A DNA stretch of 64,000 bases from Nitrosopumilus piranensis (GTDB lineage Archaea > Thermoproteota > Nitrososphaeria > Nitrososphaerales > Nitrosopumilaceae), in contig NZ_CP010868.1 of assembly GCF_000875775.1 (NCBI RefSeq), positions 558,001 to 622,000 of the forward strand. The letters run 5' to 3'. The translations under genes were made by a program, and so were the position numbers. A model generated the notes under the pieces. That model had not been told where the DNA came from and did no database searches. It saw only the letters and a list, made by a program, of their open reading frames with translations. This document shows, piece by piece, positions 53,438-64,000 of the stretch. Every line of letters begins with the position of its first letter. Positions within the stretch are counted from its first letter, which is position 1.

Positions 53438-54415
53438 ATGAAAAAATCCATCATTATGGCATCTGCTGTAATTGTAGCAATTGTGGTAATAGTGGCAGGG
53501 TTATCCTCGACTATTGTTCAAAATAATAATACTGATGAAATTATTCTCAACGACATAAAACAATCTTCAGACAACTCTGAAAAAATCATGGTTACAACTA
53601 CCACTAATGTTGTAACTGATCTAGTTGAAAATATTGGGGGTGAGCATGTTCAAGTAACAGGATTGATGGGGTCTGGAGTGGATCCTCACTTGTATCGACC
53701 TAGCGCAAGTGATGTCAAAAAACTTCAGGATGCAGATATTGTATTTTACAATGGTTTGGATTTGGAAGGTAAGATGGGTGATATTTTTGTAAAAATTGGA
53801 CGAGAAGGAACTGCAGTATGGGCAGTTTCTGAAAACATTCCCCAAGAATCATTATTGAGTCTTGATGATGCAGGCCATTTTGATCCCCATATTTGGTGGG
53901 ATGCAGAACTGTGGATGGAAGCAGCTAAAGTTGTTGCAACAGGATTGAGTGAATATGATCCTGAAAATTCTAAAACATATGAATCAAATCTTAAAGAGTA
54001 TATGACTCATTTAGAGGATCTTCATCAGACTAGCTTAGAGAAGATGAATTCTATTCCTCAGGAACAACGAGTGCTTGTAACTGCTCATGATGCATTTCAA
54101 TACTTTGGTCATGCTTATGGTTTAGAAGAGATGGCAATTCAGGGTTGGAGTACTGATAGTGAGGCTGGAATTAGGGAGATTCAGAATTTAGCTGACGAAA
54201 TAACTGAGAGAAAGATAAAAGCTGTATTTGTAGAAACTTCAATCTCTCCTGCAACAATTGAAGCTTTGACAGCTGCAGTTCAAGATAAAGGCCATAATGT
54301 TGTAATTGGCGGTAAATTATTTTCAGACGCAATAGGTGAAAAAGGAACTAGTAAAGGAACCTATGTTGGAGCATTTACACATAACGTTGAAACAATTGTT
54401 AATGCACTAAAATGA
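53438..54415 (+). CDS. znuA: TroA/ZnuA-type metal-binding protein
   Basis: About 325 aa from ATG 53438 (MKKSIIMASAVIVAIVV, anchor helix); the frame is open to 53420. Ligand motifs: GVDPHLYRPSASDVK, HFDPHIWWDAELW, VTAHDAFQYFGHAYG and AVFVETSISPATIE. A His as third ligand is as in ZnuA/TroA rather than PsaA-type Mn proteins. It leads an importer operon and overlaps the ATPase by 4 bp (ATGATG). Unlike the first ZnuA in this window it has no His-rich loop. Confidence 0.93.
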   Translation: MKKSIIMASAVIVAIVVIVAGLSSTIVQNNNTDEIILNDIKQSSDNSEKIMVTTTTNVVTDLVENIGGEHVQVTGLMGSGVDPHLYRPSASDVKKLQDADIVFYNGLDLEGKMGDIFVKIGREGTAVWAVSENIPQESLLSLDDAGHFDPHIWWDAELWMEAAKVVATGLSEYDPENSKTYESNLKEYMTHLEDLHQTSLEKMNSIPQEQRVLVTAHDAFQYFGHAYGLEEMAIQGWSTDSEAGIREIQNLADEITERKIKAVFVETSISPATIEALTAAVQDKGHNVVIGGKLFSDAIGEKGTSKGTYVGAFTHNVETIVNALK

Positions 54416-55182
54416 TGGAACAAAAATCAAACCATACAAATCTAGATGGTGTACACCTTCCTCCAATTGAAATCAAAAATCTATCTGTTACATATCGTAC
54501 TGAACCTGCATTGTGGAATATAGATCTGAGTTTTCCAGAGGGTAAACTAATTGCAATTGTTGGCCCAAACGGAGCAGGTAAATCTACTCTCATAAAGGCA
54601 GTAATGGGATTGGTTCCAATAACTGCAGGCAAAGTGAGCATTTATGGAAAACAATATTCAAAACAGAGAAACAAAGTTGCTTATGTTCCGCAACGCGGAT
54701 CAGTTGATTGGGATTTTCCTACTGATGCATTAGATGTTGTAGAGATGGGCCTTTATGGAAAACTTGGATGGTTACGGCGTCCCAATTCCCAAACAAGAGA
54801 AAAAGCAAGAGATTGTCTGACAAAAGTTGGATTGGGTGACTATGCTGACAGACAAATTGGTCAGTTATCTGGAGGTCAACAACAAAGAGTATTTGTTGCA
54901 AGAGCTCTTGCACAAGATCCTCAAATTTACCTTATGGATGAACCTCTAAATGGAGTTGATGCAGTAACTGAAGAGACAATACTTTCCATACTTGAAGATC
55001 TGAGAAAAGAAGGGAAAACAATTGTGATGGTTCATCATGATTTGCAAACTGTGGATAAATATTTTGATTGGGTTGTAATGCTAAACAGAAGCCTGATATC
55101 TGCTGGACCAATAAAAGAAGTATTTACTAAAGAAAATTTGGATATTGCATATCAAGAAAAACAGCGTGTATCTCTTCAATAA
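54412..55182 (+). CDS. znuC: Metal ABC transporter ATPase
   Basis: 256 aa. Walker A IVGPNGAGKSTLIKAVMG, signature LSGGQQQRVFVARALAQ, Walker B IYLMDEPLNGVD and switch HHD are present. It powers the importer formed with the neighbouring permeases. First start ATG 54412, or the next ATG at 54415. Confidence 0.95.
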   Translation: MMEQKSNHTNLDGVHLPPIEIKNLSVTYRTEPALWNIDLSFPEGKLIAIVGPNGAGKSTLIKAVMGLVPITAGKVSIYGKQYSKQRNKVAYVPQRGSVDWDFPTDALDVVEMGLYGKLGWLRRPNSQTREKARDCLTKVGLGDYADRQIGQLSGGQQQRVFVARALAQDPQIYLMDEPLNGVDAVTEETILSILEDLRKEGKTIVMVHHDLQTVDKYFDWVVMLNRSLISAGPIKEVFTKENLDIAYQEKQRVSLQ

Positions 55183-55200
55183 CATAAAACAGATGTAAAT

Positions 55201-56148
55201 ATGGTTCTTGAAGAAATACTGACTATCTTTATTGGAATCTTTACTGATTACACTCTAAGGTATGTTGCACTTGGTTCTGCTATTTTAGGAATAACTAGTG
55301 GTGCGTTGGGGTGTTTTACTGTTCTACGAAAACAGAGCTTGTTTGGAGATGCTTTGTCTCATGCTGCATTGCCTGGAATTGGTTTGGCGTATCTTTTTGC
55401 TGGAACAAAAGACTCTATGTTCTTGATGTTGGGTGCTGCGGTGTTTGCATGGTTTGGAGGCATTATTACATTAGCTATCACAAGTACCACAAGAATTAAG
55501 CAAGATGCAGCACTTGGAATAACTCTTTCAGTTTTCTTTGGACTAGGAATAGTTTTCCTTACATACCTACAGAGTATTGGAGGTGCAAGTCAGGGCGGAT
55601 TAGATCGATTTCTTTTCGGGCAGGCTGCAGCTTTAATAGAAAAAGATGTCATAAACCTAGGAATTTTAGCCTCTGGTTGTTTTGTGGTTTTGATATTATT
55701 CTTTAAAGAGTTCAAAATAGCAACATTTGATAGTGCATTTGGACAAAGTTTAGGTTTTCCAACAAAATATCTTAGTGCATTATTAACGTCAGTAATCGTT
55801 GTAGCTGTTGTTATTGGATTACATACAGTTGGTGTAGTTCTAATGGTTTCAATGCTAATAGCTCCAGCAGCTGCAGCTAGACAATGGATCTCTAGTTTGA
55901 AAAGCATGTTGATTCTTTCTGCAATATTTGGGGGTATAAGTGGCGTAATTGGTTCCATGATAAGTAGTACAACAGAAGGAATGTCTACTGGTCCTGTAAT
56001 TGTAATTACAATTACTACTATATTGGGTATTTCTTTATTCTTTTCTCCAAAACAAGGATATCTTTTCCAGTACATTCGTAGGAAAAGGCAACGTCAAAGA
56101 AATCTAGATGAAATTAGTACTATTTCAGGAGCAAATCTAAGAAATTGA
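55201..56148 (+). CDS. znuB: Metal ABC transporter permease 1
   Basis: 315 aa, ABC-3 family, about eight helices. LGCFTVLRKQSLFGDALSHAALPG and GVVLMVSMLIAPAAAARQW are its motifs. It follows znuC by 18 bp and overlaps the second permease by 4 bp. Two permeases imply a heterodimer as in TroCD/MntCD. Confidence 0.92.
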   Translation: MVLEEILTIFIGIFTDYTLRYVALGSAILGITSGALGCFTVLRKQSLFGDALSHAALPGIGLAYLFAGTKDSMFLMLGAAVFAWFGGIITLAITSTTRIKQDAALGITLSVFFGLGIVFLTYLQSIGGASQGGLDRFLFGQAAALIEKDVINLGILASGCFVVLILFFKEFKIATFDSAFGQSLGFPTKYLSALLTSVIVVAVVIGLHTVGVVLMVSMLIAPAAAARQWISSLKSMLILSAIFGGISGVIGSMISSTTEGMSTGPVIVITITTILGISLFFSPKQGYLFQYIRRKRQRQRNLDEISTISGANLRN

Positions 56149-57251
56149 TAGAAATATCTAGTGATCTAATAATTATTGGAACTGCTGTGTTAGTTGCAGC
56201 AAACTGTGCTTCGATTGGCGCATTTCTAGTATTGAGACAGATGGCAATGATGTCTGATGCCATAAGTCATGCCGTGCTGTTAGGTATAGTAATTGCTGTG
56301 TTTATGGTTGGAGGTAGAGAAACTGTTTCAGTAATTGTAGGAGGTGTCTTGTCTGGTATATTGACTGTGTCAATTGTAGAGATGCTTTATCGTACAGGTA
56401 AACTAAAACAGGATAGCTCTATCGGTATAGTCTTTCCATTTCTTTTTGCTATTGGTGTGATACTTGTTACACAAGCTGGTAACGTACACATAGATGCACA
56501 ACATGTTTTGTACGGTTCGATTGAATTTGTTCCATTTGATACTTTGTATGTTGATGAAATTAACATAGGATCCAAATCTCTTTGGGTTCTTGGAATTTTG
56601 GCAATTGCAAATATCTCTTTTATAGCAATTTTGTACAAGGAACTAAAAATTAGCACTTTTGATGCGTCAGTTGCAGTTAGTGTTGGATTAATGCCTATGC
56701 TTATTCATTATTTGTTGATGATAATGGTTGCTACAACAGCAGTTGTTGCTTTTGAATCTGTTGGAGCGGTACTTGTGATTGCATTTTTTATAGTTCCTGC
56801 ATCTGGGGCTTACTTACTAACTGATAAATTATCTCATATGATTATTCTATCTGTTACATTAGGTATGATTAGTGCTATTGCAGGATATATGCTTGCAATA
56901 TTTTTTGATGTATCAATAGCTGGTTCAATGGCTGCAGTTGCAGGTGCTGTGTTTGGGTTAATCTGGGTGTTTGCACCAAATCGTGGTTTGATTAGCAGAT
57001 GGAGAAGGATATCCAAACAACGATTTGAAATAGATGTTGGTATTTTGATAACCCATATTTACAATGAAATTGAATCAAAACATTCTGTGACTCTTTCAAG
57101 TATGTCTGATGCTTTGGGTTGGACAACTGAATACTCTAAAAAAATATGTAAATCTGTACAAGATAGAAAATTAATAGAAATAGATGAGCAACAAAATCTA
57201 CATCTTACTGCAAGTGGGAATAAAAAAGTAAAGTCTTACTCGCCTCATTGA
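56145..57251 (+). CDS. Metal ABC transporter permease 2 fused to a winged helix
   Basis: 368 aa from TTG 56145. The first 290 residues are an ABC-3 permease (LRQMAMMSDAISHAVLLG, VLVIAFFIVPASGAYLL). The last 75 residues are soluble: ESKHSVTLSSMSDALGWT, then TEYSKKICKSVQDRKLIEI and HLTASGNKKVKSY, like the DtxR-type winged helix attached to some TroD/MntD-type permeases. It may sense metal at the membrane. Last gene of the importer operon. Confidence 0.9.
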   Translation: MIEISSDLIIIGTAVLVAANCASIGAFLVLRQMAMMSDAISHAVLLGIVIAVFMVGGRETVSVIVGGVLSGILTVSIVEMLYRTGKLKQDSSIGIVFPFLFAIGVILVTQAGNVHIDAQHVLYGSIEFVPFDTLYVDEINIGSKSLWVLGILAIANISFIAILYKELKISTFDASVAVSVGLMPMLIHYLLMIMVATTAVVAFESVGAVLVIAFFIVPASGAYLLTDKLSHMIILSVTLGMISAIAGYMLAIFFDVSIAGSMAAVAGAVFGLIWVFAPNRGLISRWRRISKQRFEIDVGILITHIYNEIESKHSVTLSSMSDALGWTTEYSKKICKSVQDRKLIEIDEQQNLHLTASGNKKVKSYSPH

Positions 57252-57274
57252 TCTATGCATTTAGAATTTTTTTG

Positions 57275-58653
57275 TTATATGGGCTCTGGATGAATTGTAA
57301 TAACTGCATTTTTAATTTCTGATCTTATGATGTGCTCTATTTCTGATGTTAAGTCATGAACTTTTTCAATTGATAATTTTTTATCAAATGAACAATCAAT
57401 GTCGATTTTGAGTATATTTTCAAAATTCAAGGATACTATTCTTCCTATTTCTTTAATTTCAGGATATTTTTCTAAGATTCTTTTTATTTTTTCTTCAGTT
57501 ACTTTGTCTTCTAGGTTAAAATTTTCTGGTACTGTTACAAATGGCTCTAAATGAATTGTTGCATGTTCAATTTCGGGAATATTATCATAAATTTTCTGCT
57601 CAATAATTTCGGAGATTTTGTGAGCTGATGAAAGATTTCTCTCTCTATCTACCATTACATGCAAATTAGAAAATGTCTTTCCTTTTGTTCTATGTGTATT
57701 CACATTGTGTACTCCTTTTACTCCTTCAACACTTTTAGCAATGTCTAAAATTTTGGCATCTAGTGGGACATCTTCCCAATCAGGCTCAAAATGAATTGTA
57801 ATAGAAGCATTTGAAATCTTTTTTTGATATTTTTTTCAACATTACTGCTTATCTCATGTGCCTTGTCAAAGCTTGTATCACCTCTCAATGATATTGTAAC
57901 ATCTGCAAATATTGTATCCCCTGAGCGCCTCATTAGTATGGGGTCTGCATCAATTACCCCCTGAGTTGATGCAGCAATATCTCTGACGTTTTTAACAAGT
58001 TCTGGTGAAATGATATCCGTTAAATCAAGAGCTGTTTTGTAAACTAGTTTTACACTAAGTACAGCTAATAGACCACCTAAGATTAGTGCTGCAACAAAAT
58101 CTCCATGATACAAACCATAAGATACCAAAACAATTCCAATGATTGCAACTAGGGTTGAACCAAGATCCATAAACGCATGATAGAAATCTGCTTTGAGAGT
58201 TGTCCCCCCTATTTTTTGAATCGATCTTCTCAAAAGAATTATTCTAAAAATGTCTACTCCTATTGTGTACAACCCTCCAATTATTGCAAACATTCCGGGA
58301 AGTATACTTGGTGGAGGACTTTGAATTCTGTGAATTGATTCGTATATGAAAAAACATGCAATCAAAAAAATTGCTATTCCGCCAATTAATCCTCCCAGTG
58401 ATTCTATTTTTCCATGTCCATAGGTGTGTTCTGCATCTGGAGGTTTAATTGCCATTCTTGCCGCTAGCAACAAAACAAGGGTAACTACACTATCCAATAA
58501 TGCATGAATGCTGTCTGTGATAAGTGCTAAACTATTGGAGACAAGACCAAAGATTAACTCCACTAAAAATGCAGAAAAAATAGCTACCAGTGAAATCTGT
58601 AAAACCTTGGTTCTTTGTACAAACATTTTCTTATTTTTAATAATTTTTATCAT
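57275..58653 (-). CDS. CDF cation exporter, split by one frameshift
   Basis: The N-terminal frame (57760-58653) carries the CDF membrane part: LALITDSIHALLDSVVTL, HTYGHGKIESLGG and ADFYHAFMDLGS (metal site), about six helices. It then runs out of frame at two A7 runs (57819-57825 and 57830-57836), and another frame continues ISNASITIHFEPDWEDVPLD through NTHRTKGKTF to 57275, the cytoplasmic domain plus a second CDF-type domain. One added base restores one protein of about 450 aa. It could be a real mutation, slippage or a sequence error. It exports Zn, Mn or Fe. Confidence 0.85.
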
Positions 58654-58719
58654 GTATTACAGGTTTCTAAGAAGAAGTCCTACGATAACATTATTTGTAA
58701 AGGACCGTGATTTTTAATA

Positions 58720-61700
58720 TTGAATAAAAATTGGTTATTTTTATTAGGATTTTTCTCAATTATGCTTATTCCAGCAATGGATGCTCATGCTTCCAGTAAT
58801 CCTAATTTGTTTGTCTCTGCTGAAAATTCAGAATTTGATAACCATTTTGCAGGTTCTATGGTAATTGAAGTTGTTATCAGAGATTCCAATATTTCTGATA
58901 CGGGTGAAGGAAAAGGTGAACCTGATGTCACTATTAATGGAAAAACACTTCGTATGGTTCAAGCAACAGATGGAAATTGGTATGCCTATTTTGCAAATAT
59001 TGACAAGGCAAAAATTGCAGATGCTACAGTTGGTTTATCTGGAAAGGGATTAGATTTTGGAGTCTTTTGTGGTAGAGATACCTCGTCTTCTGTTTTTGGT
59101 ACTTCCTTTTCTGAAACTGATGGGATTGCAGTTCCACGTTCAACTGGTTTGACTGGTTTTGTAAATGGTGATTCCTCATTTAGTGCATGTACTGGTTCCC
59201 CAACTGATTCTGCAAATCTAAACAATGTTGTTCGAAAAGCAAAATCAATCAATTCTAATTCTAATGTTCCAGTTGGTCAAATTGGATTAGATGCTGATGC
59301 ATGGCCAATAATTCAACTATTTTCTTTTGATGATGTAACAATACAATACAATCCTGGTGGTTCTTCACAACAGGTACGTCTTGACTATGATGAAATTCAA
59401 AACATTACATTAGAAATTGATAGAGAAACATATCCTGAAAACTCTGAAGTCTTTCTAACTATACATGATATCCAATTAAATCAAGATCCAACCGATGAAG
59501 ATTCATGGACATTTAATGTTGATTCTCAAAGTACATTCTATCAAGCATTTGATAGTGCTGGAAATAATGATGCTAATGGAAATGCAGGATTAGTGAATCT
59601 TGTTCCACATTTATCCAATTTAGGTTTTGAAGATAACGGCAAATTATCATTAACTCTAGGCAATATTATGGAGTTAAAAACAAACAATGATCAACCTGAT
59701 TCTTCTGTTGATGCTGATGGAGTTTCAAACACTTTTTCTAAAATTGTTACTCTAGTTGAACAAGAACCAAACTCTGGAATGTTTACCAGTTATGACTCTA
59801 ACGATCAATCTGTAATTGGAATACTGGATGATGCGCCAAGAGGTCAAACAGGAAAAATCACATACAACAATGAATCTATTTCAGTTTTAACTGGATTTTC
59901 TACTGCTTCTGTTTCTTTTGGTAGCGAACCTGTTTTGAGGATTGGAAATGATCAATCATTAAGACCTGGCACAGAGTACCCTGTTATTTTGGAGGATCCA
60001 GATCAAAACCTTAACACTGGTGCTAGAGACCATCTGAATGTTTTTAGAGATACTGCACTTATTCCTACGATTACTATTGGCAATCCTGTCACACTCGAAC
60101 AGGCACATAGTGTTGAATTTCATTCATCTTCACCCACATTGACTAGCGGAGATGATTCCAAGTCTGCCGTGGTTGATTCAAATTCTGACATATTGCTAAT
60201 TGATACATCAAATGTATCTAATGCTGCATATGAGATGATCTCAATAAATTTGGGCATATCTGCATCTTCATTGGCAGCATCTTTACTTGATTCTTCAGAA
60301 TCTGGTGTTGATGGGACAAACTGGATAAATTATGATTTAAGATCACTTGAAAAGAACTTGGGGATCTCTGATTTTAGCAGTACAACTTTTGCCCTTTCTT
60401 TTGGAACCCGTGATTCAGCCCCTCAAATTGTGATATCTGATAATGGTGATGTATCTTCATCTCAAGGATTTATTCAGATAGATAATGATGATGTAACAGC
60501 CATTAAAGGAAAAACTGGCAGTGTTTTTCTAATAATTGATTTTTCTACTTCTGATACAGTAACTGTTTCTGATGAGACAAATAAACTACCAATAGTTTTT
60601 GACTTCTTTTCTTTTGGATTAGATAATGGCAACAGCATAAATAATTCTATTTATCGTTTTGAATTAGAAGAAACTCAAGATAACTCATCTGTTTTTGAAG
60701 GCACTTTTGAATATGCAGTTGCAAACCAACTAAATATTTTTGACCCTGATTTTATTCAAACCATACAAACAATCAATGATGAAATAAAAATTATCATTAC
60801 TGATAAATTAATCGATGAAGAAGGCGTGGCAATCTCTTACGCTGATTTAGATTCAGTTGGTGTAACAACTAAAACTTCAAGTAAATCTAATGTTCCAACT
60901 CATTCAGGGATTGTTTCAACTGCATCAACTACATTCCGATTTGGTCAACCAGTAACAATTACCCTAAGTGACTCTGATCTTAATTTGAAAAGTGATACCA
61001 TTGAAATTTACCAAGTGGTAAATGATCCAAACTCTGACAATGTTGATACTGTTGGAAAAGACGGGGAAATTTTGTTAGAGATAAAACTCAAAGATATTCG
61101 TTACAAGCGATGTACTATTAATGGAGTTGAACATGGGGGTTTAGCATCTACTGGGTTTACACTAGTAGAAACTGGACCTAGCACTGGAATATTTACAGGA
61201 GTTTTCAAAATGCCATCTCAAATTTGTGATAAAACGGGCTCAAAATTGATCTATACTGCTGGTGGCAGCCTTGATGTAAGATATTATGATTCGCGTGATG
61301 ATTCTGGAAATGAGAATATTTTCAGCTTGCTAGATTCAAAACCATCCACATCTTATTACATTACTGCTCAACTTAGTAAAGAAAAAGTCTTACTTCCAAC
61401 AGATGGTTCTTCTACAGAAATAGTTTTGACAGGAAGTATTGAACATCATAAGCGGGGAGTGCCATTATCCATAGAACTGACAAATCCTGATGGGACAAAA
61501 CAAAACTTTGGCGCAACACTTACTAGCAGTGGAAAATATCGTTCCATTTTTACTGTAAATGATGATGCTTTGCCTGGAATGTATTTTGTTAATCTTTCTT
61601 ATGATGGAAAAAATATTGATATCCTCTCATTTCATGTAATTTCTGAAACTGTTCCTGATTGGATTAAAAACAATGCCCGTTGGTGGTCTTCTAATAGTAT

Positions 61701-61908
61701 TTCTGATGATGAGTTTATTGGCGGACTAGAACATCTGATTGAAACTGGGATAATTTCCGTTGAATCTTCTCAAAAAATTACCCTGGAACAAGAAATTCCT
61801 GATTGGATTAAAAACAATGCCCGTTGGTGGGCCAATGATGAAATTTCTGAAGAGGATTTTATAAAATCGATTCAATACTTGGTCAAAAAAGGTATAATTC
61901 GAATATAA
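58720..61908 (+). CDS. S-layer-like surface protein with two PDWIKNNA repeats
   Basis: 1062 aa from TTG 58720. A signal peptide (LFLLGFFSIMLIPAMDAHA) is followed by beta-rich domains; the first 200 residues (FVSAENSEFDNHFAGSMVIE, DGNWYAYFANIDKAKIADAT) resemble the thaumarchaeal S-layer protein from memory. The end has two repeats, VPDWIKNNARWWSSNSI and IPDWIKNNARWWANDEI, each with a following helix ending GII, common on thaumarchaeal exported proteins. It is shorter than the main S-layer protein and may be a paralogue. Confidence 0.85.
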   Translation: MNKNWLFLLGFFSIMLIPAMDAHASSNPNLFVSAENSEFDNHFAGSMVIEVVIRDSNISDTGEGKGEPDVTINGKTLRMVQATDGNWYAYFANIDKAKIADATVGLSGKGLDFGVFCGRDTSSSVFGTSFSETDGIAVPRSTGLTGFVNGDSSFSACTGSPTDSANLNNVVRKAKSINSNSNVPVGQIGLDADAWPIIQLFSFDDVTIQYNPGGSSQQVRLDYDEIQNITLEIDRETYPENSEVFLTIHDIQLNQDPTDEDSWTFNVDSQSTFYQAFDSAGNNDANGNAGLVNLVPHLSNLGFEDNGKLSLTLGNIMELKTNNDQPDSSVDADGVSNTFSKIVTLVEQEPNSGMFTSYDSNDQSVIGILDDAPRGQTGKITYNNESISVLTGFSTASVSFGSEPVLRIGNDQSLRPGTEYPVILEDPDQNLNTGARDHLNVFRDTALIPTITIGNPVTLEQAHSVEFHSSSPTLTSGDDSKSAVVDSNSDILLIDTSNVSNAAYEMISINLGISASSLAASLLDSSESGVDGTNWINYDLRSLEKNLGISDFSSTTFALSFGTRDSAPQIVISDNGDVSSSQGFIQIDNDDVTAIKGKTGSVFLIIDFSTSDTVTVSDETNKLPIVFDFFSFGLDNGNSINNSIYRFELEETQDNSSVFEGTFEYAVANQLNIFDPDFIQTIQTINDEIKIIITDKLIDEEGVAISYADLDSVGVTTKTSSKSNVPTHSGIVSTASTTFRFGQPVTITLSDSDLNLKSDTIEIYQVVNDPNSDNVDTVGKDGEILLEIKLKDIRYKRCTINGVEHGGLASTGFTLVETGPSTGIFTGVFKMPSQICDKTGSKLIYTAGGSLDVRYYDSRDDSGNENIFSLLDSKPSTSYYITAQLSKEKVLLPTDGSSTEIVLTGSIEHHKRGVPLSIELTNPDGTKQNFGATLTSSGKYRSIFTVNDDALPGMYFVNLSYDGKNIDILSFHVISETVPDWIKNNARWWSSNSISDDEFIGGLEHLIETGIISVESSQKITLEQEIPDWIKNNARWWANDEISEEDFIKSIQYLVKKGIIRI

Positions 61909-61957
61909 TCTGGTCAATTTTTCTTTCATTGAATACATAAATACTGACAACCCATGA

Positions 61958-62944
<987 letters not shown>

Positions 62945-62992
62945 TTTTAGAATTTCTCTAGGTTATTATACTGAAACACATTATCTAACTTA

Positions 62993-63316
62993 ATGCATAT
63001 TGAGTACGAAGAATTTGATTCAATTGAAGATATTTTTATGTACTTGGCATCAGCTGCACCACCAATGAAAAATACAATGCCGATTAACTCCTACAAGGAT
63101 TATGTTATGTCATTTATTCCACTTAGTCCTTCTACTGGAGAAACATATCTTATGTTGTATGTCAAAGGAACCCTTGAACCTGGAATATATGAGTTTGATG
63201 TATCTTCAAAATCATATAAAAAAGTTGGCAATATTGAGAGAGCAGACAAAGTTTACTTTATCTCATTAACACCAAAACGAAATACCATAGCAGATGTTGC
63301 TATAGAAAATCTATAA
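62993..63316 (+). CDS. 107-aa protein of unknown function
   Basis: A soluble acidic protein (MHIEYEEFDSIEDIFMYL) with alternating strands (GETYLMLYVKGTLEPGIYEF, DKVYFISLTPKR). No family recognised. Its 3' end overlaps the convergent radical SAM gene by 6 bp. Confidence 0.6.
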   Translation: MHIEYEEFDSIEDIFMYLASAAPPMKNTMPINSYKDYVMSFIPLSPSTGETYLMLYVKGTLEPGIYEFDVSSKSYKKVGNIERADKVYFISLTPKRNTIADVAIENL

Positions 63317-64000
63317 TTTCTTTGTTTGAATTTTTGGAGCAGATACTGATCTGCTTCTAGCATACTTGTCAATTATCTCATCAGGGGTTCTTCCATTGAA
63401 TAGATCCTTACACAATCCTCTTAGATATCTCATAATTGCCCACGTTCCTGCTTTTAGAATTCCATACATGAAAACTTTCATTGGTGGTCCATAAGTCTTG
63501 TTTCTAAGAATGATTGGAATGATGTCGTTGATTACACGTAGATTGTTTTCCCAGCATTTCCAAAACAAGGTAAACTGTGCTTCATTCAAATTTCCAAAGT
63601 GCATTGAATTCTTTTCACTAAAGTCCTGATACAATAATGGTGCAACTAATCCTCTAAAGTCCATCTCTCTAAAGTCACTCATCATATCAATTGTATACTG
63701 GATATCGTCAGGCGTTTCATCAGGCCAACCAATAATGATTGTAGCAGCTGGGAACCAATGGTTTTCATTGAGAATTTTTGCCCCTTCTCTAACAACGCTG
63801 CCCCATTCATCAGTAGAAAATGGTCTTGTTTTAACACCTAAGTGCTTCTTTACCATATCTGGTGCAACTGTCTCAATTCCTAGATTAGTTGCAAGCCATC
63901 TTCCTGATTGATCCTGTCCATTAACATGTGAAATCTGTTGCATCAATGTAGGGTCTGCGGCAACTGCTGAAAATGTCATGTGTGTTGTTCCAATAAAGTT
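63311..64000 (-). CDS. Radical SAM protein, C-terminal part (5' cut by window edge)
   Basis: 229 codons are visible and the frame is open to the window end. GIETVAPDMVKKHLGVKTRP and ATIIIGWPDETPDDI match the beta strands and GWP motif of B12-binding-type radical SAM enzymes; the CxxxCxxC motif would lie beyond the edge. Substrate unknown. Confidence 0.8.
   Translation of the reverse strand, partial: NFIGTTHMTFSAVAADPTLMQQISHVNGQDQSGRWLATNLGIETVAPDMVKKHLGVKTRPFSTDEWGSVVREGAKILNENHWFPAATIIIGWPDETPDDIQYTIDMMSDFREMDFRGLVAPLLYQDFSEKNSMHFGNLNEAQFTLFWKCWENNLRVINDIIPIILRNKTYGPPMKVFMYGILKAGTWAIMRYLRGLCKDLFNGRTPDEIIDKYARSRSVSAPKIQTKKL

Overview
The window is AT-rich (roughly one third G+C by eye) and tightly packed. 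It reads as the chromosome of a mesophilic ammonia-oxidising thaumarchaeon (Nitrososphaerota) close to Nitrosopumilus. Supporting evidence: a nuo operon in the order H-I-J-K-M-L-N, archaeal information genes (ABCE1, RpoN, uS2, uS4, uS13, Trm5-type methyltransferase), isoprenoid genes for archaeal lipids (mevalonate kinase, isopentenyl phosphate kinase, two prenyl synthases), a free-standing 5S rRNA gene, many tiny zinc-ribbon proteins, TATA boxes about 25 bp before start codons (leaderless transcripts), and surface proteins with PDWIKNNA and CFI-box-like C-termini. No amo, 16S or 23S gene is in view.

Layout. 0-7.7 kb: membrane arm of complex I (nuoH cut by the left edge). 7.7-16 kb: a prenyl synthase, tRNA-Glu with an apparent T-loop intron, a CADD-like diiron protein, tRNA-CAU, a C/D-box sRNA candidate, pyrE, a site-2-type protease, an N-acetyltransferase, a Trm5/Taw2-type methyltransferase and ABCE1. 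16-24.5 kb: 5S rRNA, leucyl aminopeptidase, small zinc and ribbon-helix-helix proteins, a pentose-phosphate operon (transketolase N-half fused to ribulose-phosphate epimerase, transketolase C-half, transaldolase) and CorA. 24.8-34 kb: an accessory region beginning at tRNA-His, with long non-coding stretches, dispersed imperfect repeats, palindromic candidate operators, an orphan His-rich ZnuA, an orphan PhnD, secreted proteins, a membrane-bound regulator with a small divergent partner, and a decayed gene.

34-45 kb: housekeeping genes, dominated by one leftward series rpoN-eno-rps2-mvk-ipk-idi-idsA-gltX-FAH with gaps of 0-26 bp, followed by tRNA-Leu. 45-52 kb: translin-like protein, a secreted metallo-beta-lactamase-fold protein, an operon of nnrE, MBL hydrolase and CobT-like protein, glmS, rps4 and rps13. 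52-58.7 kb: metal homeostasis, with a small winged-helix protein, a TroABCD/ZnuABC-type importer behind a perfect palindrome, and a CDF exporter split by a single-base frameshift. 58.7-64 kb: surface proteins (an S-layer-like protein, a CFI-box-like protein with a Glu-Pro stalk), a small unknown and a radical SAM gene cut by the right edge.

The best candidates for undescribed biology are the 32.4-33.5 kb pair (a membrane-anchored winged-helix protein whose extracytoplasmic end resembles its divergent neighbour), the CADD-like protein that keeps the residues needed for self-sacrificing pABA synthesis, the epimerase-transketolase fusion, and the repeat and palindrome family of the tRNA-His region. 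All functions here are read by eye from sequence; no database search was run.
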